Positions 24,804 to 33,180 of a stretch of DNA of 64,000 bases are shown piece by piece. Location of the stretch: positions 3,797,501-3,861,500 of the forward strand of contig JADKIW010000001.1 in assembly GCA_016721115.1 (NCBI GenBank), given 5' to 3'. This DNA comes from Candidatus Defluviilinea proxima. GTDB taxonomy: Bacteria > Chloroflexota > Anaerolineae > Anaerolineales > Villigracilaceae. The position numbers and the translations under genes are program-made. The notes beneath the pieces are model-generated. The model did not search any database. It was not told the DNA's origin and worked only from the letters and a program-made list of their open reading frames with translations. Position 1 is the first letter of the stretch; each line of letters starts with the position of its first letter.

Positions 24804-27446
24804 ATGAGCGAAGAAATCATCCAGAAAAATTACGAGAAACATGGAGAGCCTTTTGGCTCTTTTGAGTTTTATAACATTGGCAAGAGCAGTATTGAAAATC
24901 TGAAAAAATATAAAATCGTTCCAAATAAAGATTATGGGGTTTACGGAAACAAATCTCCAGACGCTTTAATTTGCGACAGGAAAAAACTTTCTTCAGTTTC
25001 GGTAATTTGCGTTATTGAACATAAACAACCTTCCAGTTTTGACACGGCTGAAAAACGGCAAAAAGCATTTGAGCAATGCAATGATTATTGTCAAACTTTG
25101 GAAGCGAAAATCGGAATTATCACAGATGGAATTTCTGCATTTTGGATAAACCCAACTATTGCACTTGACCAAGCAGAGCATGTTTACAAGGACGGAAGCG
25201 CAAAAATTCAACGTGGCTTTTCGTTTATCAAGAATGACAATGGAACTTTTTTCAATCCTCATTTTGACCATTCCAGTTCAGAAACCATTGACACTATTAA
25301 CTTGCTTCTAAGGGCAATTGATAAGACAAATAGTGTTATTCGCCCTAAAAACACCGTTTCCCCGTCCACACTGGCTAAACAAGTTTGGCAATCTGTATGG
25401 TTAGCAACTGGTGACGACCCAAAAAAATGTTTGATGACATTCACAGAACTTTTTATTTTCAAGTTTCTTAGCGACTTGGAAGTTTTGAAAATTGACGACA
25501 ATGGAAACAATGTTGATTTTGACAGCGTTCTCCAAAAAGGCAAAACTCATTGCCTGAAATATTATCTCAGCAATGTCAGACCATATATCAAGAAAATTTT
25601 TCCTTCACATGACGATGGCACGACCATTATCAACGGTTTGAGTTTGAAAAATGACCAAAATCAAGACGGGTTATTTTTCGATATTTTGACAGCATTTAAC
25701 ACCTTTGGGAAACTCGAAAACATTGACCCCGATTTCAAAAGTCGCTTGTTTGAAGATTTTCTAAAAGGAACGACAGGCAAAAAGCAACTGGCGCAGTTTT
25801 TCACACCAAGAAACGTCATTAAGGCAATGACAGAGATTGCAAACGTAAAAAATCTTCCCGACAATAGCAAGATGGGCGACCCTGCTTGCGGCGTTGGTGG
25901 TTTTGTCATAGAAACAATTTTGAACAGACGAACCAACAACAAGCAAGATTTTCACGTTGATAAAAAATCTATCAAGTCGAGCATTTCTTATAGTGGCTAT
26001 GATTACGACGACTTAACAATAATTCTGGCTAAAGCCAACTTGTTGATTACGCTTACAGAATTACTTGCAGAAAACCCGAAGATGACTCATGAGTTTTCTG
26101 AGTTATTGAGCAACATTTTTGTGTTGGAAGATAAAAGCATTATCGGCTCTTTGGAAATTCAAGAACCTCAAAAATACAATTTGATAATGTCGAATCCCCC
26201 ATACGTTTTACGGGGAACAAGCGTTTACCGTGATTACATTCGCCAACATGGGGAATTATCAAAATACTATCCTACAACATCCGTAGGAAAAGAAGGTCTA
26301 TTCGTACAGAAAATTTTACAGGAACTTGCCAGAAGCGGAGAAGCGTTTGTAATTTTGCCCGATGGATTCTTTTACAGAGCCACCGACAATGAGTTAAAGA
26401 AGAAAATTCTTGAATTGTGTTTCGTCAAATGTATTATTTCTCTCCCAGAAAAAACCTTTTATGCTACAAGAAAGAAAACCTATATCTTAGGGCTTCAAAG
26501 AAAAGACTCTGACAAATCTTTGCAAGATTTCCCCGTTTTTTCTGCTATTGCGAGAACCATCGGAGAAACACTGGACGCAGACAGAATTCGACAATCGGAC
26601 AATGATTTAATTCCTATCACCCGTGAATATAAGTATTTCCACGCAGACAGAGCAGGTTATCAAAACAGGTTAGCAAATATCAAAGCCATTCCGATTGAAA
26701 GTTTCACAAATAATCTTAATTGGCTAATCGAAAACTACTGGACAATTGACGAGAAAATTGAACTCGGAATTTTAGAAGATGATTCTGGCGTCAGCGACAA
26801 TGATTTATTTGAAAACATTGACTTCTTCCAAGAAAAACTTGACGAAATAAAAAAGACTCTTGAAAAAGAATTGAATGTAGATATTGGAATCAAAAGCAGT
26901 CATTTGCCCATTCAGTTAACGGACAAAAAATATTTCAAGCATTATTCCGCTTATTCCGCTACAAATCTTGACTTGACCAAAATAAAGTATTCAGAGATAG
27001 ACACAAAGAATCCAAATGATATTCCCCTTTATTCTGCGGCTAGAAAACCAGTTGCCTACATAAAGAGACAAGCAAAAGAACCGTTGAAGGCTACCAAAGA
27101 ACATCCTCACATATCATTTGCAACAGATGGTGAAAGTAGCGCAGGCACACACATATTCTTCCACGAAAGCGAATATTATGTAAATGCGTCCAGAGCATCT
27201 TTTGAAGTAATTGATGATAAGATTTTGCCAGAATACGTTTTGTGCTACATTCAAGATATAAAGAAGAAGTACGGTTATGACTTCAAGCACAAAGCAACTT
27301 GGAACAATATTTCAGAAATAGAAATTTTGATACCAACCACTGAAAGCGGAGAATTTGACCTCGACGCTCAAAAGAAATTTGCCGAACATTATGTCAGAGT
27401 GCATGAATTAAAGCACAAAATATTCAATGCCTTTTTGAAAAGGTAA
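24804..27446 (+). CDS. Cassette 7: type IIG-like restriction-modification enzyme
   Basis: One 880-residue chain carries three parts. Residues ~40-95 form a PD-(D/E)xK nuclease (D53 in SPDALI, E72-H-K74 in VIEHKQP), like the N-terminus of HsdR. Residues ~180-620 form an adenine-N6 methyltransferase with SAM motif GDPACGVGGF (~357) and catalytic NPPY (~463). Residues ~700-880 form a target-recognition domain of HsdS type (DIPLYSAARKPV ... KATWNNISEIEILIP). It would methylate host DNA and cut foreign DNA. The frame ends early: 26 more HsdS-like codons (EKVRDFEGEVSTQLDSKIKE) continue in another frame after a T5 run near 27430. At 2.6 kb it is a very large cassette gene. Confidence 0.85.
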   Translation: MSEEIIQKNYEKHGEPFGSFEFYNIGKSSIENLKKYKIVPNKDYGVYGNKSPDALICDRKKLSSVSVICVIEHKQPSSFDTAEKRQKAFEQCNDYCQTLEAKIGIITDGISAFWINPTIALDQAEHVYKDGSAKIQRGFSFIKNDNGTFFNPHFDHSSSETIDTINLLLRAIDKTNSVIRPKNTVSPSTLAKQVWQSVWLATGDDPKKCLMTFTELFIFKFLSDLEVLKIDDNGNNVDFDSVLQKGKTHCLKYYLSNVRPYIKKIFPSHDDGTTIINGLSLKNDQNQDGLFFDILTAFNTFGKLENIDPDFKSRLFEDFLKGTTGKKQLAQFFTPRNVIKAMTEIANVKNLPDNSKMGDPACGVGGFVIETILNRRTNNKQDFHVDKKSIKSSISYSGYDYDDLTIILAKANLLITLTELLAENPKMTHEFSELLSNIFVLEDKSIIGSLEIQEPQKYNLIMSNPPYVLRGTSVYRDYIRQHGELSKYYPTTSVGKEGLFVQKILQELARSGEAFVILPDGFFYRATDNELKKKILELCFVKCIISLPEKTFYATRKKTYILGLQRKDSDKSLQDFPVFSAIARTIGETLDADRIRQSDNDLIPITREYKYFHADRAGYQNRLANIKAIPIESFTNNLNWLIENYWTIDEKIELGILEDDSGVSDNDLFENIDFFQEKLDEIKKTLEKELNVDIGIKSSHLPIQLTDKKYFKHYSAYSATNLDLTKIKYSEIDTKNPNDIPLYSAARKPVAYIKRQAKEPLKATKEHPHISFATDGESSAGTHIFFHESEYYVNASRASFEVIDDKILPEYVLCYIQDIKKKYGYDFKHKATWNNISEIEILIPTTESGEFDLDAQKKFAEHYVRVHELKHKIFNAFLKR

Positions 27447-27535
27447 GAGATTTTGAAGGAGAAGTGAGTACTCAGTTAGATTCGAAAATAAAAGAATACT
27501 TTTCAATCAATGAGTAGTCTCTAAAGTCAAAAGCA

Positions 27536-27664
27536 GGCTAACAAAGCGTGCACCCGACAAGTGGGATTCTGCGCGTTTTTCAAGCATTTTTCTGGCTTCG
27601 AGTTTTTCCTGCTCCCAAGCATTATCCACGCCCGCCCACTTGCGGGTAACGCAAACCGTTGGGC
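27536..27664 (+). other. attC7
   Basis: R'' GGCTAAC at 27536-27542, R' GTTGGGC at 27658-27664, 129 bp, AAGTGGG/CCCACTT type. Cassette 7's start (TTGGCTTGC) matches the complement of this R'' flank at 8 of 10 bases, the weakest agreement in the array. Confidence 0.92.
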
Positions 27665-27724
27665 TGCGAACAGCATATTGAATACCAAGACCCCTTCGTC
27701 ATATTTGTCTTCGGACTATCATCA

Positions 27725-28210
27725 ATGAATTCGATTGAACAAAACTCCCTCTTCGCCTACAATGATTCATATCCAACATGCCACTCGACACACGCGACAT
27801 TGTGTGTCTATCTTCCTGACTCCTATGATCCAAATACGCTTTCTACAAAACTGGGCATACAACCTTCCAGGACACAAGTAAAAGGAGAAATCTACAAAGG
27901 CAAGGTACGAGAGTGGCCGACCGCATGGTTTCTAGAATCGGAAACCAAGCTTCAGTCAAAAGATATCAGGCGACATATTAGTTGGCTCATTGACCAAATA
28001 GAAGGTAAATCAGAATTTATTCGCCAGTTACAATCAGAAGGTTCTGAAATGAAAATATCCTGTTTCTGGGTATCAGCGTTTGGACATGGTGGTCCAATGT
28101 TGGATGCAGAGATCATGAAAAGATTGGCTGAATTGAATGTAGGAGTAGGTTTTGACATTTATTTCGATGGGGATGAACCTGGTGAAAATCAGGTTGCATC
28201 AAGGATTTAG
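27725..28210 (+). CDS. Cassette 8: DUF4279-like protein
   Basis: The 161-residue product resembles the DUF4279 family: LCVYLPDSYDPNTLSTKLGIQPSRTQVKGE, a Trp-containing strand (WPTAWFLES), a helix of about 25 residues and a C-terminal alternation of short strands ending in VGVGFDIYFDG. The family's role is unknown and it is often found near toxin-immunity loci. The frame is open back to TTG 27659 inside the R' box, but ATG 27725 is the more likely start since homology begins after it. A near-identical, broken copy forms cassette 14. Confidence 0.72.
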   Translation: MNSIEQNSLFAYNDSYPTCHSTHATLCVYLPDSYDPNTLSTKLGIQPSRTQVKGEIYKGKVREWPTAWFLESETKLQSKDIRRHISWLIDQIEGKSEFIRQLQSEGSEMKISCFWVSAFGHGGPMLDAEIMKRLAELNVGVGFDIYFDGDEPGENQVASRI

Positions 28211-28216
28211 AATGCA

Positions 28217-28346
28217 GCCCAACACAGCGTGCACCCGACGGGTGGGAGTCGCCGCGTTTTCAGGCAGTTTGCGTGGCTTGAAGTTGATCCCGGCAAAATG
28301 GCGTTTTCTCGTCCCGCCCACCCGCGGGTAACGCAAGCCGTTGGGT
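28217..28346 (+). other. attC8
   Basis: R'' GCCCAAC at 28217-28223, R' GTTGGGT at 28340-28346, 130 bp, GGGTGGGA type. Identical to attC14 up to the R' box. Confidence 0.93.
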
Positions 28347-28371
28347 GCTAGGTCAGGAAGGAAACAAACAA

Positions 28372-29064
28372 GTGCATTCAGTTTCTAGGCTCATTTTCAA
28401 AACTATCGCTGGAGGTGTTTGGGGAGCCTTGATATTTCTAGGACTAGGTTCGATAAAAGAATTTCTAGAAATGTTTATTGTTGCCATATCTGGTGAGTCT
28501 GGTCTTTTCTCTGCCCTGCCCCTTAGTATTTTAAGCGGTGCATTTTTTCTTTTTTGGTTAAGTGGCGATTTCATCTTAATTGCGGCTTTTATTGGAGCAG
28601 AAATTGCATTCCTAAAAAATCTTCATAACTTTTTTCAGGTTGAAAAAAAGATTCATCAAGTTATACTCTTGTGTGCATTGGCTATCACGGTTTTCAGTTT
28701 ATCCATCAAGGTTACAACGATTTTTCAAATTGAGTCCGCTTATTCTAGTTTCTGCTCAACACTCATAAAAAAAGATTATTCCTCCACATATGATTTTTTC
28801 ACTCCAAAATACAGAAAGGCTACCAACTTCAATCAGTTCACCGAGAAATTTAATAAGTCCTCATTTGTATATGGCTGTGAAACAAATCAAAACTCTATGA
28901 AATTTGTGTCATCTTTCGGATATAAGGCTTCGGTTTTCCCTCGTAATACTTATACCGTAACAGTTCCTTTTTCAAGTTTTCTACAGGGACCTGAATTAAT
29001 TATGAATAAAATCAATGGAAAATGGCTTTTTACAGGCGAAGAAAATTGGCATTACTTACCTTGA
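28372..29064 (+). CDS. Cassette 9: membrane protein with extracytoplasmic NTF2-like domain
   Basis: The ~230-residue product has three to four membrane segments in the first ~125 residues. A domain of about 100 residues (ESAYSSFCSTLIKKDYSSTYDFFTPKY ... INGKWLFTGEENWHYLP) follows, and its helix-strand pattern resembles NTF2-like DUF4878 domains. GTG 28372 is chosen because AGGAAGGA lies about 10 bases upstream; the frame itself opens at GTG 28345 inside the R' box. Function unknown. Confidence 0.6.
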   Translation: MHSVSRLIFKTIAGGVWGALIFLGLGSIKEFLEMFIVAISGESGLFSALPLSILSGAFFLFWLSGDFILIAAFIGAEIAFLKNLHNFFQVEKKIHQVILLCALAITVFSLSIKVTTIFQIESAYSSFCSTLIKKDYSSTYDFFTPKYRKATNFNQFTEKFNKSSFVYGCETNQNSMKFVSSFGYKASVFPRNTYTVTVPFSSFLQGPELIMNKINGKWLFTGEENWHYLP

Positions 29065-29094
29065 AATCAAAAAGGTGTTATCTGAAAATTACGC

Positions 29095-29223
29095 ACCCAA
29101 CAAAGCGTGCAGCGGACTTGTGGGACTCGGCGCGGTTTTCAAGCCTTTTTCTGGCTTCGGGTTTTTCCCGCTTCCGAGCAGAATCCACGCCCACCCACAA
29201 GCCGCTAACGCAAACCGTTAGCC
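29095..29223 (+). other. attC9
   Basis: R'' ACCCAAC at 29095-29101, R' GTTAGCC at 29217-29223, 129 bp, with the GTGCAGCGGAC box of attC6. Confidence 0.92.
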
Positions 29224-29257
29224 CTCACTCAAAAAATTATCAAACATAAGAGATGAA

Positions 29258-30307
29258 ATGCGAGAACCAAAAGATTGGGATGAAGAATATTTACTAAATC
29301 TGCCAATAGGCGAATTTGACTGGTTAGAAGTAAAAGGCAGGCGTGGTCTGGATTTAACGCTATCATCTGTGGATGAGAATGATGTCAAGTCAATTATGTC
29401 AAAGGCAATTTCAGCCTTTGCAAACAGTGGCGGCGGAAATTTAGTTTTTGGTCTCGCAAATCCAAATAAAAAATGGCAAATAGATGATGGTGGAATTGAC
29501 CTTGCAATTAAAAAGCCCAATACTCGTGAATGGCTAGAAGACATTATTCCAACTCTGGTTGATTTTCCATTAAGTTCATTCAATGTTTATGCAATACAAG
29601 GAAAAGGCAGTTCATCACAGATAGCCGAAGGAAGGGCTGTATTTGTTATTGAAATACCAGACAGTGAACAAGCCCCCCATCAAGCTATAGACAATAGATA
29701 TTACATCCGCGTAGGGGGGAAATCTAAACCAATAAGTCACAGATTGGTTACGGATATTTTTGGACGAAGGTCATACCCCAAAATCCAACTAGAGTTTATT
29801 GCCAAATCAACACTTTATTATGAGAATAGTTTTCGTATGCTTTCAGGAACCTTATCACTAGAAGAAAATCCTAAGAAACGCAAATGGGAATTAATTATTA
29901 GGGCGGTTAATTCTGGCAAGGTTTTTGCTCAATATGTTAATTGTTTTGTTCGTATTCCAGCGCCGCTTATACCAACAGATGAACTTAGGTTTGATTACAA
30001 AAACGCTGATGATTTTGAAGAAATAGACGGCGTAAAATACGTTGAGTGGTCTAAAAGTAATACTCGACGTGATGTTCTCAAAGCAGAACCGTTCGGGGTA
30101 AATCAATATGGCACTTCATGGTTTGACCCGATATTACCTAATTTATCTTTCGGGTGGGATTGGGACATTTTTGAAGGATTTGATAAAGAAAAACATGGCG
30201 ACTTGAAGATCATATGGGACGTCTATGCAGATAATGCGCCCCCTCAAAGCGGTCATATTTTCGTCAAGGATATAGAAGTAGTATACGAAGAAGATGAAAG
30301 TGATTAG
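29258..30307 (+). CDS. Cassette 10: AlbA_2/Schlafen-like DNA-binding domain protein
   Basis: The 349-residue product has an AlbA_2 (Schlafen AAA_4) domain at about residues 15-165: FDWLEVKGRRG, then SKAISAFANSGGGNLVFGL, IIPTLVDFPLSSFNVYAI and the closing YYIRVGGKSKPISH. The C-terminal ~180 residues form a beta-rich domain of unrecognised type. AlbA_2 domains bind nucleic acid and occur in transcription regulators and in antiviral proteins. There is no helicase or winged-helix partner here, so this is not a typical regulator. It fills the cassette almost completely. Confidence 0.78.
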   Translation: MREPKDWDEEYLLNLPIGEFDWLEVKGRRGLDLTLSSVDENDVKSIMSKAISAFANSGGGNLVFGLANPNKKWQIDDGGIDLAIKKPNTREWLEDIIPTLVDFPLSSFNVYAIQGKGSSSQIAEGRAVFVIEIPDSEQAPHQAIDNRYYIRVGGKSKPISHRLVTDIFGRRSYPKIQLEFIAKSTLYYENSFRMLSGTLSLEENPKKRKWELIIRAVNSGKVFAQYVNCFVRIPAPLIPTDELRFDYKNADDFEEIDGVKYVEWSKSNTRRDVLKAEPFGVNQYGTSWFDPILPNLSFGWDWDIFEGFDKEKHGDLKIIWDVYADNAPPQSGHIFVKDIEVVYEEDESD

Positions 30308-30315
30308 TAAAAACG

Positions 30316-30445
30316 GGCTAACACCGCGTGCACCTGACGTGTGGGAGTCTGCGCGGTTTACAAGCATTTTTCTGGCTTCGAGTTTTTTCTACATCTCAAG
30401 CATTGTCCACGCCCGCCCACACGCAGGTAACGCAAACCGTTAGGC
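30316..30445 (+). other. attC10
   Basis: R'' GGCTAAC at 30316-30322, R' GTTAGGC at 30439-30445, 130 bp. The L'' box is ACACCGCGTGCA instead of ACAAAGCGTGCA. Confidence 0.92.
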
Positions 30446-30478
30446 GCATCTCTTGAAGTCAGGGATATTTGTAAAACA

Positions 30479-31372
30479 ATGAAAATAGAAGTTGAAATAG
30501 ACAACAAGGAAATACAACAACAAATAACTGAAGAATTGGATTACTTGCTTGTTGTCGCCGAATCTATGGAACCGCCGTTAAATATAAGTCAAATCATAGT
30601 GCCAGCAGATTTTGAAGCCAAAGTTAGAGAACTTTCAGAAGAAGATGGGTATAAATTTCAACGGGGGTTGGAAAACGAGAAAATCACCGCCGCTGCTAAA
30701 ATAATAGAAGGCAAAGATGGCATAATCATTGTTTTAGCCCCTTTCATTTATCTTGCCGTTTTTGACATAATGGTACGTTGCTTTATTTTGACTCATGAAT
30801 TTACTCATATTATGAATAAAAGCAGATTCCCTAAAATCCCTAAAAATTCATTTGCTTTAGAAAATTATCTAGAAAATCTTTATACTTTATTCGATGAGTA
30901 TATGGCTGATAGATTTTCATTTCACATCACTGAACGGCTTTTTAATCCACCAACTGACACATGGAAAGAATATAACAAAAACGGATTTCTTAATTATTTA
31001 AATCCTGAAACTCACCCTGTATATTACGCACAAGTTAAATCAGAGATTGAGAAATTCAGGAATCACGGGGATGTTAACTTGTACTGGAATAGCGTCATTG
31101 AAACTGTGAATGTAATATCAATATCAACAGTTCATGGATTCGCCACATACCATCAACATCACGATGAATACAGAGATATAGATATACCAACCACCTCTTT
31201 TGTAGATGAAAAAACTCTGGCGTTGATGGATTATTTCAAAACAAAGTATGAAAATGCAGAAACGGACTTGAAAGACGGTGTAGTTCTAATGTCCAATTAC
31301 TTAACTAACTTTGGCGTTAAATTTGAGGATCGTCCAGACAACAAAGGATATGTCTATGTGTTGGATATATAA
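30479..31372 (+). CDS. Cassette 11: predicted HExxH zinc metallopeptidase
   Basis: The 297-residue product has LTHEFTHIMN (His106-Glu107 and His110) and, about 30 residues on, LFDEYMADRFSF, whose acidic residues could supply the third zinc ligand as in gluzincin-type and ImmA/IrrE-like peptidases. A hydrophobic stretch just before HEFTH (GIIIVLAPFIYLAVFDIMV) looks like buried strands and a helix, not a signal. No signal peptide is present, so it acts in the cytoplasm. The substrate is unknown; such peptidases often cut repressors or toxins. Confidence 0.72.
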   Translation: MKIEVEIDNKEIQQQITEELDYLLVVAESMEPPLNISQIIVPADFEAKVRELSEEDGYKFQRGLENEKITAAAKIIEGKDGIIIVLAPFIYLAVFDIMVRCFILTHEFTHIMNKSRFPKIPKNSFALENYLENLYTLFDEYMADRFSFHITERLFNPPTDTWKEYNKNGFLNYLNPETHPVYYAQVKSEIEKFRNHGDVNLYWNSVIETVNVISISTVHGFATYHQHHDEYRDIDIPTTSFVDEKTLALMDYFKTKYENAETDLKDGVVLMSNYLTNFGVKFEDRPDNKGYVYVLDI

Positions 31373-31414
31373 TGTGCTTTATATCAGCAAACGAATCTGG
31401 CGTTCATAAAATGC

Positions 31415-31544
31415 GCCTAACAAAGCGTGCACCCGACGCTGGGGATTCTGGCGCGATTCCAAGCATTTTTCTACGCCTTATCATTTTTCCAGTCGGACGG
31501 CGTTCCGCCGCCCGCCCCAGCGCGGGTAACGCAAACCGTTGGCT
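31415..31544 (+). other. attC11
   Basis: R'' GCCTAAC at 31415-31421, R' GTTGGCT at 31538-31544, 130 bp, CGCTGGGG type. Confidence 0.93.
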
Positions 31545-31592
31545 GGCTCGCTCATAGCAAAAGTACGCCAAAGTTCAATATTTGGAGAAAAA

Positions 31593-31910
31593 ATGGACAT
31601 AGATACATTGTCAAAGGGAATAGGTTTGTTTAGTTCCGCTCTCGCTGCCTTGAAGCAAGCGATAAGTCTTTTACCAGATAACGCGCATAAGGCAGACGCT
31701 GAAGCGGCATACGAGCGAGCGTACAGAGAGTTGAAAATTGCTGAAGCCGAAACAGCAAACAAATTAAAGTACGAGATTTGTCGTGCCCATTTTCCTCCCG
31801 AAGTAATGCTTTCAAAAGACGATAAGATTTGGGTTTGCCCAATTTGTGACAATAAGAAGGACAAAAGAGTATTTGCTCAGTCCTCAATTTCCAAACCTAA
31901 CTCACTCTAA
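31593..31910 (+). CDS. Cassette 12: small helical protein with C-terminal zinc-ribbon-like motif
   Basis: The 105-residue product is helical for about 70 residues (KGIGLFSSALAALKQAIS; EAAYERAYRELKIAEAE). It ends in YEICRAHFPPEVM followed by WVCPICDNKKD, where three Cys and a His could bind zinc. The strong ribosome site GGAG at 31583-31586 fixes the ATG at 31593. The frame is open further upstream, back to the R' box, without a site. About 210 bp after it hold no gene but contain the pre-attC module. Confidence 0.68.
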   Translation: MDIDTLSKGIGLFSSALAALKQAISLLPDNAHKADAEAAYERAYRELKIAEAETANKLKYEICRAHFPPEVMLSKDDKIWVCPICDNKKDKRVFAQSSISKPNSL

Positions 31911-32034
31911 GAAAAATTGATGGTTAATCAACTTGATCTGCAATTTGGTGTTACGCTTTAGGTAATCCTCAAAATCGGTGTTCAGTTTTTTGTAGTTTTG
32001 AAAAGAGAGTTATTTGAGTAAAGGTTTTAGTTCG

Positions 32035-32104
32035 TTGCGGAAATCAAAGTTACATTCAAAATCAAGCAGATTTATGGGCAGGTTAGTTTACAACCAATGA
32101 GTCT
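32035..32104 (+). promoter_or_regulatory. Pre-attC module, cassette 12
   Basis: TTGCGG (32035-32040), 17 bp, AAAATC (32058-32063), then GAGTCT 35 bp later (32099-32104). The most diverged of the four. Confidence 0.35.
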
Positions 32105-32120
32105 CGCGTCCATAAAAGCC

Positions 32121-32250
32121 AGCCAACACAGCGTGCACCCGACGGGTGGGAGTCTGCGCGTTTTCAGGCAGTTTGCGTGGCTTGAAGTTGGTTCCGTCAA
32201 AATGGCGTTATCTCGTCCCGCCCACCCGCGGGTAACGCACACCGTTGGCT
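32121..32250 (+). other. attC12
   Basis: R'' AGCCAAC at 32121-32127, R' GTTGGCT at 32244-32250, 130 bp, GGGTGGGA type. Confidence 0.93.
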
Positions 32251-32277
32251 TGCCCCTTGCACAACAAAGTGAAAACA

Positions 32278-32985
32278 ATGAAACGCAAAATCATTTCCAT
32301 TCCCAAAGATAGCATTGCCAAAATATCAAAAAACCTTTGGAAAGGTTTTGGTTCTTCGCACTTTGGAAATTTAATAGGCTTGGCTTCTCTTGTTGTCACA
32401 ATTTACTTAACGCTTTTCATATTCGATTACACAAATTCACAAGAGTTATCATCTGTTAGAGTGTCAATAGATGTTGTCCCCACAAGAATTTCTGATTTCG
32501 GGCAGAGATGGAATGTAACAGTTTCTTTGCAAAATTCTGGACCCGCCGATATTGAGGAAAGTAATTTTTTTATAACACTTCAAAAATCTCCTCAAATTAA
32601 TCTGGTTGAATTTGGATATAAAGATTTTGTCGGGATAGTAAACGACCCATACTGGGGACGCTCATTACCTACACCGCCACCATCAGACTTTGGAGATTAT
32701 GTAATAGCCTTGAGAGATTTTGAAAAAGGGGATAGTATGAATATTATGATGGTGTTCGATGTAGAAAGTGGATTAAGCGACACAATAAACGAACAATGGG
32801 ACGCACTATCTATTAAGAAAATCACAGATATTGATGGTGGTCATTATTACGATTTTAGTCAAGTAGATAAAGAAAAATATGCTCTTTTGATTAGCAACTT
32901 TGTAAAAGGATTTTCAATGAGCGGTCAAAATGTTTCTTTGACAGGAATAATTTTAGGTAAAGATTTAAGTTCTTCGCAACCATAA
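32278..32985 (+). CDS. Cassette 13: single-pass membrane protein, unknown
   Basis: The 235-residue product has a basic N-terminus, one membrane helix at about residues 33-50 (LIGLASLVVTIYLTLFIF) and an outside domain of about 180 residues. That domain opens with beta strands typical of an immunoglobulin-like fold (WNVTVSLQNSGPADIEESNFFI). The N-anchor plus 'N-T/S-G' beta domain resembles cassette 17. No family was recognised. ATG 32278 is chosen as the start just before the basic segment. Confidence 0.6.
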   Translation: MKRKIISIPKDSIAKISKNLWKGFGSSHFGNLIGLASLVVTIYLTLFIFDYTNSQELSSVRVSIDVVPTRISDFGQRWNVTVSLQNSGPADIEESNFFITLQKSPQINLVEFGYKDFVGIVNDPYWGRSLPTPPPSDFGDYVIALRDFEKGDSMNIMMVFDVESGLSDTINEQWDALSIKKITDIDGGHYYDFSQVDKEKYALLISNFVKGFSMSGQNVSLTGIILGKDLSSSQP

Positions 32986-32990
32986 AAGCA

Positions 32991-33120
32991 AGCCAACAAA
33001 GCGTGCACCTGACGCTGGGGATTCTGCGCACATCCCAAGCATTTTTCTACGCCTTTTCATTTTTCCAGTTGGACGGCTTCGCCGTCCCCGCCCCAGCGCA
33101 GGTAACGCAAACCGTTGGGC
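32991..33120 (+). other. attC13
   Basis: R'' AGCCAAC at 32991-32997, R' GTTGGGC at 33114-33120, 130 bp, CGCTGGGG type with the GACGGCTTCGCCGTC apical hairpin. Confidence 0.93.
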
Positions 33121-33180
33121 TGCGAACAGCATATTGAATACCAAGACCCCTTCGTCATATTTGTCTTCGGACTATCATCA

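Noticed and set aside
27659..27724. Starting the cassette 8 protein at TTG 27659 inside the R' box.
   Set aside because: The frame is open there, but no ribosome site precedes it, the base sequence is fixed by the recombination box, and homology starts after ATG 27725.
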